A DNA stretch of 64,000 nt, taken from assembly GCA_905233825.1 (NCBI GenBank), contig CAJOFE010000034.1, positions 1 to 64,000 of the forward strand. The letters are read 5' to 3'. The notes under the pieces were generated by a model. The model was given only the letters and a program-made list of their open reading frames with translations, was not told the DNA's origin and did no database searches. The position numbers were made by a program, and so were the translations under genes. This document shows, in pieces, positions 14,735-22,447 of this stretch (the first letter of the stretch is position 1; the number at the start of each line of letters is the position of its first letter). The stretch is from an uncultured Prevotella sp. GTDB lineage: Bacteria; Bacteroidota; Bacteroidia; Bacteroidales; Bacteroidaceae.

Positions 14735-15564
14735 GTCGTAATGTCTGAAACTTCCGTCACCTGATCCACCCAGCCGTTCATCACGACGGCAGGCGAGTGG
14801 GTGGTGAGGATGATCTGCACGTTGGCGTTCAGTTCCAAGATGAGGTCGATGAGGCGCTTCTGCCACTCGATGTGCAGGCTCACTTCAGGCTCGTCCATGA
14901 AGAGCACGTAGGGCTGGTCGTCCTCCACAAGCACGGTGAGCAGGATGACCAGCATCTGTTTCTCGCCACTCGAAAGCTGATAGGGAGTCAGAATCTCGCC
15001 AATCTGCGTGAAGCGTATCTCGTTCTCCGTCCTTACAATGCGCTTGCCTGTCTCTTCAAAGAGGTCGTCGAGCATATCCTGGAAACGTGTTTTCTTCTGG
15101 CTGAGCTGTTGTGCGGCATCGGTATGACCGGCCTGCAGCTCGGCAATCATGCGGTTACCGATGTTCACCTGATAATCGAGGAACTTGCGCTGCAGGTGAT
15201 AGAGCTGGAAGTCGAGCAGCGAGCCGCCTCCACCCCTGATGACGGGCAGCACCTGTCGCAAGGCGCCCTCTTCGTCGGCGATGACCTGCGTCAAACTGCT
15301 GTCGATGCTGCGAATCATATCATAGCGAATCCAACGGGCATCCTCAGGCACCACGTCGAGCTTCACGCCCTTCAGCATGTGACTGGGAAACTCGCCGCCC
15401 TGCGACAGGCCCTTCACCACCTTGTTGATAATGGTACTCTTGCCCTGACCGTTGATGCCGCTCAGGATGTTCACATGGGGATCCAGTTCCCATATGATGT
15501 GTTTCTTTCCGCTCCAGAGCGAGTCAATCTCTATCTTCTTGATATAATCAGCAAACTTCTGCAT
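14731..15564 (-). CDS. ABC-type ATPase, AriA-like sensor candidate
   Basis: 277 residues, cytosolic. Walker A is GINGQGKST (36-44), the ABC signature LSSGE (197-201), Walker B VLFMDEPE (220-227), and the switch histidine is His256 in LTTHSP. This is the AAA_15/AAA_21 (OLD/SMC-like) class. It is shorter than typical PARIS AriA proteins (my recollection is about 400 residues), so the coiled-coil insertion is small. The gene order ATPase then DUF4435 with ATGA coupling matches ariA-ariB. A TATATTTG -7-like element lies on the minus strand at 15595-15588. It could instead be a housekeeping ATPase/TOPRIM pair of unknown role. Confidence 0.82.
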   Translation of the reverse strand: MQKFADYIKKIEIDSLWSGKKHIIWELDPHVNILSGINGQGKSTIINKVVKGLSQGGEFPSHMLKGVKLDVVPEDARWIRYDMIRSIDSSLTQVIADEEGALRQVLPVIRGGGGSLLDFQLYHLQRKFLDYQVNIGNRMIAELQAGHTDAAQQLSQKKTRFQDMLDDLFEETGKRIVRTENEIRFTQIGEILTPYQLSSGEKQMLVILLTVLVEDDQPYVLFMDEPEVSLHIEWQKRLIDLILELNANVQIILTTHSPAVVMNGWVDQVTEVSDITT

Positions 15565-15621
15565 AGCATCTTAGGTTTTTTACCTCGCAAATATACGACT
15601 TATTTTCCAAACGAACAAGAA

Positions 15622-15652
15622 AAAACGCCAAAAGTTTAACTTCTGGCGTTTT
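15622..15652. terminator. Hairpin terminator between FKBP and ATPase genes
   Basis: AACGCCA and TGGCGTT arms enclose a second short pairing (AAG/CTT), with A residues before and a run of T residues after, so it can work on both strands. It most likely ends the FKBP transcript and insulates the ATPase/DUF4435 pair. Confidence 0.75.
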
Positions 15653-15673
15653 TTTCTTTCTGAGCGACGGTTA

Positions 15674-16336
15674 TCAGCGCTGTCGGCTGCTCCATACGGG
15701 CATCTCCTCGCCGGCATGACTGAAATCGACAAGTATCAGATCGAAGATAAGCACGCTGCCTCCGGGCATGGTAATCACACCATTACTCACATTGTCATTA
15801 GGGCCGTAGCCGAGCTCGCTGGGGATATACACGCGCCAGTGGTCGCCGCGATGCATGTGCTGCAGGGCTGTGGCATAGCCATCCACCGTACTGCTCACCA
15901 GCTGCTTCACAGTATAGCCCGTAGCGCCGTCGAACTTACCATAGACGGTGGCATCGAACACCTTTCCTTCAGGATAGGTGACGGATGGGATGAGCCGTCC
16001 CTGATAGATGACGCGCACGGAGTCAGAGAAGCAGGGGCTTTCCGTCTCGTTGCTCTGCTTGATCTTCTTCACATAGATATACTTGTCTGCGCCGTGGGAG
16101 GTGGCAGGACTGAGCGAGTAGCTCAGGAAGCGTTGCCACTGGTAGTCGTTGTTCGACAGCGAATCGTCGAGCGTTGCGAAGAACGTCTCGTTGCGCGCCG
16201 TCCAGTTCTCCCACTCACTGGTCTCAGCCTCCTCTTCGCTGCAGGCAGAAAAGGTAAGCAACAAGCCTACCCCAGCCCATCCCCAAAGGAGAGGCTTAAA
16301 TAGTCCTGCTATTGCTCTAAATAATTCTTTCTTCAT
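15674..16336 (-). CDS. FKBP-type peptidyl-prolyl isomerase lipoprotein
   Basis: 220 residues from ATG 16336. The TTG-initiated upstream extension is rejected. The lipobox LLLTFSAC places the acylated Cys near residue 32, so the protein is a periplasm- or outer-membrane-anchored lipoprotein. The FKBP core runs from about residue 105 (DSVRVIYQGRL) through GKVFDATVYG, VDGYATALQHMHRGDHWRVYIPSELGYG, to MPGGSVLIFDLILVDF, which holds the usual rotamase residues. Unusually, the signal peptide segment FKPLLWGWAGVG is encoded by one arm (16263-16299) of an inverted GC-rich repeat whose other arm lies just upstream of the ATG at 16354-16390. Confidence 0.88.
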   Translation of the reverse strand: MKKELFRAIAGLFKPLLWGWAGVGLLLTFSACSEEEAETSEWENWTARNETFFATLDDSLSNNDYQWQRFLSYSLSPATSHGADKYIYVKKIKQSNETESPCFSDSVRVIYQGRLIPSVTYPEGKVFDATVYGKFDGATGYTVKQLVSSTVDGYATALQHMHRGDHWRVYIPSELGYGPNDNVSNGVITMPGGSVLIFDLILVDFSHAGEEMPVWSSRQR

Positions 16337-16390
16337 TGCTCTGTCTATCAAATCCAAGCCCCTCCCTCGGGGAGGGGTTGGGGTGGGCTT
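16263..16390. repeat. REPIN-like inverted pair spanning the FKBP gene start
   Basis: The left arm (16263-16299, containing CCTACCCCAGCCCATCCCCA) is close to the reverse complement of the right arm (16354-16390, containing GGGGAGGGGTTGGGGTGGGC), 54 bp apart. The left arm is translated as part of the FKBP signal peptide. The right arm fills most of the glyQS-FKBP spacer. Confidence 0.7.
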
Positions 16391-17929
16391 TTATAGTCTT
16401 TTCAGCAATGACGTGATGCTCACCTTGTCCTCGATGATGCCGTTCAGGTCTTCAATCTTCACACGCTCCTGCTCCATCGTGTCGCGGAAGCGCAGGGTGA
16501 CGCGACCATCATTGAGGGTTTCGTGATCGACGGTGACGCAGTACGGCGTGCCGATAGCGTCCTGACGGCGATAGCGCTTGCCGATGGAATCCTTTTCGTC
16601 GTACTGGCAGGTGAAGTGATACTTCAGGTCGTCGATAATCTCACGGGCCTTCTCGGGCAGACCGTCTTTCTTCACCAGCGGCAGCACGGCCAGCTTCACA
16701 GGGGCCAGAGCTGCGGGCAACTTCAGCACCACGCGTGTCTCGCCGTTCTCCAGTTTCTCCTCGTCGAAGGCGTGGCACATAATACTGAGGAACATACGAT
16801 CGACGCCTATCGAGGTCTCGATGACGAACGGCGTGTAGCTCTCGTTGGTCTGCGGGTCGAAATACTTGATGCTCTTGCCGCTATACTTCTCATGCTGCGA
16901 CAGGTCGAAGTTCGTACGCGAGTGAATGCCCTCCACCTCCTTGAAGCCGAACGGCATCTTGAACTCGATGTCAGTAGCGGCGTTAGCATAGTGGGCCAGC
17001 TTGTCGTGGTCGTGGAAACGGTAGTTCTCAGCGCCGAAGCCCAGGTTCTGGTGCCACTTCATGCGCGTCTCCTTCCACTTGGCGAACCACTCCAGCTCGG
17101 TGCCGGGCTTCACGAAGAACTGCATCTCCATCTGCTCGAACTCCCTCATGCGGAAGATGAACTGACGGGCCACGATCTCGTTGCGGAAAGCCTTACCAAT
17201 CTGTGCGATGCCGAAAGGAATCTTCATGCGACCCGTCTTCTGAACGTTCAGGTAATTGACAAAGATGCCCTGAGCCGTCTCGGGACGCAGGTAGATCTTC
17301 ATCGAGCCATCAGCAGTAGAGCCCATTTCCGTGGAGAACATCAGGTTGAACTGGCGCACGTCGGTCCAGTTCTTCGTGCCGCTGATGGGACACACAATCT
17401 CCTCGTCGATAATAATCTGGCGAAGCTCCTCCAGGTCGGGACCTTGCATGGCGGCAGCATAGCGAGCATGCAGGGCGTCGCGCTTCTCCTTCGTTTCCTT
17501 CACGCGCTCGCTGGTCTCTAAGTACTTTGCTTCGTCGAAACTCTCGCCAAAGCGCTTGCGAGCCTTCTCCACCTCCTTCTGAATCTTCTCGTCGTACTTG
17601 GCTATCTGGTCCTCGATGAGCACGTCAGCACGATAGCGCTTCTTCGAGTCGCGGTTGTCGATGAGCGGGTCGTTGAAAGCATCCACGTGGCCCGAGGCCT
17701 TCCAGATGGTAGGATGCATGAAGATAGCCGAGTCAATGCCCACGATGTTCTCGTGCAACATCGTCATGGCCTTCCACCAGTACTGCTTGATGTTATTCTT
17801 CAGTTCAACACCCATCTGGCCGTAGTCATATACTGCGCCCAGACCGTCGTAGATTTCACTGCTGGGGAACACATATCCGTACTCCTTGCAGTGGCTTACA
17901 ATCTTCTTAAAAACGTCTTCTTGTGCCAT
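16391..17929 (-). CDS. glyQS: Glycyl-tRNA synthetase, homodimeric type
   Basis: 512 residues from ATG 17927-17929, which begins MAQEDVFKKIVSHCKEYGYVF. This is the single-chain (alpha2, eukaryote/archaea-like) class II glycyl-tRNA synthetase used by Bacteroidota. Seen are motif 2 FRNEIVARQFIFRMREFEQMEMQ, the RPETAQGIFVNYLNVQ block, TRTNFDLSQHEKYSGKS, motif 3 IETSIGVDRMFLSIM, and the anticodon-binding domain at the C-terminus. Upstream codons are excluded because a -7 element (TACCTTTG on the minus strand, 17989-17982) lies between them and the ATG. The leader belongs to a 100-bp promoter module also found upstream of the symporter at 56.1 kb. Confidence 0.96.
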   Translation of the reverse strand: MAQEDVFKKIVSHCKEYGYVFPSSEIYDGLGAVYDYGQMGVELKNNIKQYWWKAMTMLHENIVGIDSAIFMHPTIWKASGHVDAFNDPLIDNRDSKKRYRADVLIEDQIAKYDEKIQKEVEKARKRFGESFDEAKYLETSERVKETKEKRDALHARYAAAMQGPDLEELRQIIIDEEIVCPISGTKNWTDVRQFNLMFSTEMGSTADGSMKIYLRPETAQGIFVNYLNVQKTGRMKIPFGIAQIGKAFRNEIVARQFIFRMREFEQMEMQFFVKPGTELEWFAKWKETRMKWHQNLGFGAENYRFHDHDKLAHYANAATDIEFKMPFGFKEVEGIHSRTNFDLSQHEKYSGKSIKYFDPQTNESYTPFVIETSIGVDRMFLSIMCHAFDEEKLENGETRVVLKLPAALAPVKLAVLPLVKKDGLPEKAREIIDDLKYHFTCQYDEKDSIGKRYRRQDAIGTPYCVTVDHETLNDGRVTLRFRDTMEQERVKIEDLNGIIEDKVSITSLLKRL

Positions 17930-17977
17930 ATTCTTATTTACAATTTGACTATTTACAATGTACAATTTATCATTTCG

Positions 17978-18077
17978 GGTGCAAAGGTAGTGCAAATCGA
18001 GCGAAAAACCAAATTTTATTTGAGTTTTTGCGAGATGCCGCCTACCTTCGCGCTGTTTTGCAGCGCAAAGGTACGAA
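17978..18077 (-). promoter_or_regulatory. Promoter module upstream of glyQS (copy 1 of 2)
   Basis: Minus-strand -7 boxes TACCTTTG occur at 17989-17982 and 18073-18066. Next to the distal one is a hairpin with GCGCTG / CAGCGC arms. The whole 100 bp is highly similar to 56093-56193, upstream of the sodium-solute symporter, in the same orientation to its gene. Confidence 0.65.
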
Positions 18078-18201
18078 TAAGCGAGAACAATACAAAATAA
18101 AAAGAGTTATTTTTTGTTTTTATACCACTTCCTAAGTGAGAACAGAAGCCTTCTACTGTTACCTACATGGCGTTGGAAGGGAACGAGGTGCCTCCAAATC
18201 G

Positions 18202-18264
18202 CCGTTTGCGTCCGCGCAAATAACCGTTTGCGTAGGCGCAAACAACCGTGCGCGCCTACGCAAA
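18202..18264. repeat. Cluster of three short palindromic units
   Basis: Successive units TTTGCGTCCGCGCAAA, TTTGCGTAGGCGCAAA and GTGCGCGCCTACGCAAA are spaced about 22 bp apart, each preceded by AACCG or a close variant. The outer 6 bp of the first two pair with each other (TTTGCG/CGCAAA). Confidence 0.7.
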
Positions 18265-18405
18265 ATGAAAGCCGCCTCAGCCCCTATCTCCGACAACGAC
18301 TAAATGAGGTTCGCAACGGCCCCTACAAAATTACAACTTTTTCCGCAAACTCGTAACGAATTGAAAGAAAAAGTTGTACCTTTGCACTTCAAAAAGTAAA
18401 TCGAC

Positions 18406-20304
18406 ATGATTGTTTGTATAGCAGAGAAACCGAGCGTGGCACGCGACATTGCCCGCATCATAGGGGCAACGGCGTCGCGCGAAGGCTATATGGAGGGTAA
18501 TGGCTATCAGGTGACGTGGACCTACGGACACCTATGCACGCTGAAGGAGCCTGGCGACTATACGCCAGCCTGGCGGCCTTGGGCGCTGACGCAGCTACCC
18601 ATGATTCCGCCGCGCTTCGGCATCAAGCTCATCCCCGAGGAGCACATCACCAAGCAGTTTGCCATCATCGAAAAGCTGATGCAAGCCGCCGACGGCATCG
18701 TAAACTGTGGCGACGCCGGGCAGGAGGGTGAGCTCATACAGCGCTGGGTGATGCAGAAGGCACAAGCAAAATGTCCCGTGAAGCGGCTGTGGATATCGTC
18801 GATGACCGACGAGGCCATCCGCGAGGGTTTCGCCAACCTGCGTGACCAGCAGGACTACCAGCCGCTCTATATGGCGGGCATGAGCCGCGCCATCGGTGAT
18901 TGGCTCTTAGGCATGAACGCCACACGACTCTACACGCTGAAGTACGGGCAGAACCGTCAGGTGCTCAGCATCGGTCGCGTACAGACACCAACGCTCGCCC
19001 TCATTGTGAACCGCCAGAAGGAGATAGACAACTTCAAGCCTGAGCCCTATTGGGTGCTGGCGACGGTCTATCGCGACACGACTTTTACCGCTGTTATCAA
19101 GGAAGAAGAATATGAAGACAACAAAAAGGAACCAGAGGGCGACAAAGATAAGAAGACAAACCAGAAAAAAGGATTTAGCTCAGAAGAAGAAGGAAAAAAA
19201 GCCTTTTCTCTTATTGAAGGAAAGCCATTTACAATAACAAATGTCCAGAAGAAGAACGGTAAAGAATTACCTCCTTTGCTTTATGACCTTACTTCTCTAC
19301 AAGTGGATTGTAACCGTAAGTTCGGTTTCTCGGCAGAAATGACACTGAACATCATTCAGCAACTATATGAAATCAAACTCACCACCTATCCGCGTGTTGA
19401 CACTACATTTCTGCCCGATGATGTTTACCCCAATTGTCCGCAAATTATGAACGGACTCTTTCAAACCAAATTTGCCGGTAAAGCCCCATACGTAGACATA
19501 ATACGTCCACTAGGTGGAAAGCCATTACCGAAACCGAAAAAAGTTTTCGATTCGTCAAAAGTCACCGACCACCACGCTATCATTCCAACAGGTATAGTTC
19601 CCAACGGATTAACAGATGCGCAGAAGAAGGTGTACAATCTCGTGGCACAGCGTTTCATTGCCGTGTTTTATCCTGAGTGCAAATTCGCACAGACAATAGT
19701 TACAGGAAAGGTCGAGGATATCTTGTTTAGGACAACAGGTAAGACAATTATCGACCCTGGATGGCAAGTAGTATATGCCAAAGAACCTATGCCAAATGGT
19801 GATGATGACATCAAAAAGAAAGAAGAAGACAAGGCATTACCAGTATTCCAAAAAGGAGAGAGTGGCGAACATACTCCAACACTGACAGAAAAGTGGACTA
19901 CAGCACCTAAGCCTTATACCGAAGCCACCCTATTACGCGCTATGGAAACAGCTGGTCGCCTAGTTAATGATGAAGAACTGCGAGCCGCTATGAAAGAGAA
20001 CGGTATAGGACGTCCCTCTACCCGTGCAGCTATCATAGAAACTTTATTTAAGCGCCATTACATACGTCGTGTCAGGACTAGCATAGCCCCTACCCCAACT
20101 GGTATAGAACTTATTAACCTTATACATGAGGAACTCCTAAAAAGTGCCGAGCTGACTGGCATCTGGGAAAAAAAGCTGCGCGACATCGAGCATCAGAAGT
20201 ACGATGCCCGTCAGTTTATCGACGAGCTAAAACAACAGGTGACGGAGATTGTGAATGAAGTCATGGCCGACGGCAGCAACCGTCGTATCACCGTTACGCA
20301 ATAA
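18406..20304 (+). CDS. topB: DNA topoisomerase III (type IA)
   Basis: 632 residues; relaxes negatively supercoiled DNA and decatenates. The TOPRIM domain starts at residue 1 (MIVCIAEKPSVARDIA, with the acidic GDAGQEGELIQRW near 103). The cleavage domain has QVLSIGRVQTPTLAL near 185, and the active-site Tyr is in LTTYPRVDTTFLPDD near 330. GIGRPSTRAAIIETL near 540 is also typical. No C-terminal zinc fingers remain. The middle (about 19085-20140) is clearly more AT-rich and uses different codons from both ends, suggesting recombination with a foreign topB. A TACCTTTG -7 element lies at 18377-18384. Confidence 0.95.
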   Translation: MIVCIAEKPSVARDIARIIGATASREGYMEGNGYQVTWTYGHLCTLKEPGDYTPAWRPWALTQLPMIPPRFGIKLIPEEHITKQFAIIEKLMQAADGIVNCGDAGQEGELIQRWVMQKAQAKCPVKRLWISSMTDEAIREGFANLRDQQDYQPLYMAGMSRAIGDWLLGMNATRLYTLKYGQNRQVLSIGRVQTPTLALIVNRQKEIDNFKPEPYWVLATVYRDTTFTAVIKEEEYEDNKKEPEGDKDKKTNQKKGFSSEEEGKKAFSLIEGKPFTITNVQKKNGKELPPLLYDLTSLQVDCNRKFGFSAEMTLNIIQQLYEIKLTTYPRVDTTFLPDDVYPNCPQIMNGLFQTKFAGKAPYVDIIRPLGGKPLPKPKKVFDSSKVTDHHAIIPTGIVPNGLTDAQKKVYNLVAQRFIAVFYPECKFAQTIVTGKVEDILFRTTGKTIIDPGWQVVYAKEPMPNGDDDIKKKEEDKALPVFQKGESGEHTPTLTEKWTTAPKPYTEATLLRAMETAGRLVNDEELRAAMKENGIGRPSTRAAIIETLFKRHYIRRVRTSIAPTPTGIELINLIHEELLKSAELTGIWEKKLRDIEHQKYDARQFIDELKQQVTEIVNEVMADGSNRRITVTQ

Positions 20305-20332
20305 ATCGCGTCGCATTGCGTTATATATAGGT

Positions 20333-22447
20333 ATGCGACATCTACATACCATTATATATATATGTGTCTTCGCGGTGCTGCTGGCCTCGTGCGGAGCCGA
20401 CACGGCGATGAAGAAGGGCGATAAGTTCTACGCCCTGGGCGAATATTATGACGCTGCCACCCAGTACAAGAAAGCCTACTCGCAGACACCTGCGAAGGAG
20501 CGTCCCAAGCGCGGAGAGCGCGCCCTGAAGATGGCCGACTGCTACCGTCGTATCAACCAGACACAGCGTGCCATCGCCGCCTATAACAATGCCTTACGCT
20601 ACAAGCAGGCCGACACCACCGCCATCTTCCATCTGGCCCAGCTACAGCTGAAGAACGGCAGTTATAAAGAAGCCGAGAAGACGTTCCTGCAACTCATTGA
20701 TAGCTTAGGAACGACAGAATCGAAGCTCTCACCCCTCACTTCTCACCTCTCACCTCTCATCATGACCGGGCTTGAGTCTGCCCGCATGGCTCCCCAGTGG
20801 AAAGCCGAGGCCGAATACTCGGGCTACACGGTGAAAAAGCAGGAGTTCTTCAACTCGCGCCGCGCCGAATACTCGCCAGCCTTGGCTGGCGACGACTTCG
20901 ACCAGCTGTACTTCAGTAGCACCCGCAATCAGGCCAAGGGTGAGGAGATTAGCGGCATCACAGGCACGAAGAATGCTGACATCTTCTTCTCGCAGAAAGA
21001 CGACAAGGGTAAGTGGTCAAAGCCCGAGCCCATCGACAGTGACCTGAACACGGAAGACGACGAGGGAGCATGTACCTTCTCGTCAGACTTCAAGACGATG
21101 TACCTCACCGTCTGCAAGACCGATCCTGACTATCCCCGCTTTGCACAGGTGGCTACTGCGAAGCGCAGCGACGCCTCATGGGGCAAGGCTACGGTATTAG
21201 ACATCAGTCGCGATACGCTCTCCACCTTCGCCCATCCCTGCGTCTCGCCCGACGGCCAATGGCTCTACTTTGTCAGCGACATGCCTGGCGGACAGGGCGG
21301 CTACGATATCTGGCGCGCCGAGCTGTCGGGTAACGGTGTCCTCGAGATCGAGAACGTCGGTGCTCCCATCAACACGCCAGGCGACGAGCTGTTCCCCACC
21401 TTCCGTCCCAACGGCGACTTCTATTTCAGCAGCAATGGCCATCCGGGCTTCGGCGGACTGGACATCTACTATGTAGACAATAATGATTCCTCACTCTTCC
21501 CTCTTCACTCTTCACTTCAAATAGAGCACCCCGGCTGGCCCCTGAACTCGGCTGGCGATGACTTCGGCATGACGTTCGAAGGACTGCACAACCGCGGCTA
21601 CTTCAGCAGCAACCGCGGCGATGCCCGTGGCTGGGACCACATCTACTCGTTCGAGAAGTCGGAAGTAGTGCAAACCGTGAAGGGCTGGGTGTATGAGCAA
21701 GACGGCTACGAGTTACCCCAGGGACTGGTCTATATGGTGGGCAACGACGGTACGAACAAGAAAATCAGCGTGCGTGGCGATGGTTCCTTCGTCGAGGAAA
21801 TCAAACCTGGCGTTAGCTACGTCTTCCTCGGAACCTGCAAGGGCTACCTCAACCATAAGGAGGAGCTGCAAGTGGAGCCCGTGCTGGAATCGGAGGAGTA
21901 TGTCCTGCAGTTCCCCCTGGCCTCGATTACTGCCCCCGTGCTCATCGACAACATCTTCTACGACTTTGACAAAGCCACGCTGCGCCCGGAATCTACTGAG
22001 GCCCTCGACAAGCTCATCGTATTGCTCAATGAGAATTCCAATGTCACCATCGAGCTCTCTGCCCACACCGACAACCGAGGCTCCGACCAGTACAACGAGC
22101 GGCTGAGCCAGCGACGTGCCGAGAGTGTGGTGAACTATCTCATTGAGCATGGTATTGCTGCCGACCGCCTGTCACCAGTGGGCTACGGCGAGAAGAAGCC
22201 GAAGATCATCAAGAAGAAACTGACAGAGAAATACCCCTGGCTGAAAGCCGACGACCAGCTGACGGAGGAATTTATCAATGCCCTCGACGACGAGGAGAAG
22301 CAGGAAATCTGCCACCAGCTGAACCGTCGCACGGAGTTCACCGTGCTGCGCACCACGTATGGAATGTTTGATGCCGAAGGCAAGGCGAAGGAACAGCCCG
22401 CCAAGCCGCAGAAGGAAGAACAGCAACAGGAAGAGGAGCTATGGTAA
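20333..22447 (+). CDS. PorE-like OmpA lipoprotein (TPR, beta-propeller, OmpA)
   Basis: 704 residues from ATG 20333, which begins a clear lipoprotein signal with lipobox LLASC (Cys20). The in-frame codon at 20255 is inside topB and would put charged residues before the signal. Domains in order: TPR repeats (about 25-140), a PD40/WD40-like six-bladed propeller (about 170-440, with YFSSTR, YFVSDMPGG and YFSSNG blades), a carboxypeptidase-regulatory-like Ig domain (about 450-520), and an OmpA C-terminal peptidoglycan-binding domain (YDFDKATLRPES, LSAHTDNRGSDQYN, LSQRRAESVVNYL). This architecture is that of PorE of the type IX secretion system; related OmpA lipoproteins share it. Two insertions (LSPLTSHLSPL and SSLFPLHSSL) match simple repeats. 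Confidence 0.85.
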   Translation: MRHLHTIIYICVFAVLLASCGADTAMKKGDKFYALGEYYDAATQYKKAYSQTPAKERPKRGERALKMADCYRRINQTQRAIAAYNNALRYKQADTTAIFHLAQLQLKNGSYKEAEKTFLQLIDSLGTTESKLSPLTSHLSPLIMTGLESARMAPQWKAEAEYSGYTVKKQEFFNSRRAEYSPALAGDDFDQLYFSSTRNQAKGEEISGITGTKNADIFFSQKDDKGKWSKPEPIDSDLNTEDDEGACTFSSDFKTMYLTVCKTDPDYPRFAQVATAKRSDASWGKATVLDISRDTLSTFAHPCVSPDGQWLYFVSDMPGGQGGYDIWRAELSGNGVLEIENVGAPINTPGDELFPTFRPNGDFYFSSNGHPGFGGLDIYYVDNNDSSLFPLHSSLQIEHPGWPLNSAGDDFGMTFEGLHNRGYFSSNRGDARGWDHIYSFEKSEVVQTVKGWVYEQDGYELPQGLVYMVGNDGTNKKISVRGDGSFVEEIKPGVSYVFLGTCKGYLNHKEELQVEPVLESEEYVLQFPLASITAPVLIDNIFYDFDKATLRPESTEALDKLIVLLNENSNVTIELSAHTDNRGSDQYNERLSQRRAESVVNYLIEHGIAADRLSPVGYGEKKPKIIKKKLTEKYPWLKADDQLTEEFINALDDEEKQEICHQLNRRTEFTVLRTTYGMFDAEGKAKEQPAKPQKEEQQQEEELW

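Larger units (their letters stand above)
17930..18405. other. Divergent promoter region between glyQS and topB
   Basis: No gene is seen. The region holds the glyQS promoter module (17978-18077) with two minus-strand TACCTTTG boxes, a cluster of palindromic units (18202-18264), and a TACCTTTG -7 box for topB (18377-18384). A short stretch of TTTACAATTT-like units lies at 17935-17965. Confidence 0.7.

Noticed and set aside
14731..15564. ATPase as an ABC transporter subunit
   Set aside because: No permease is adjacent, and the residue pattern (GINGQGKST, LTTHSP, long middle with no Q-loop transporter context) is that of OLD/AAA_15-type proteins.
16523..17521. Long open frame (332 codons) antisense to glyQS
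   Set aside because: glyQS motifs on the other strand are unambiguous; the antisense product has Leu/His/Val-rich shadow composition.
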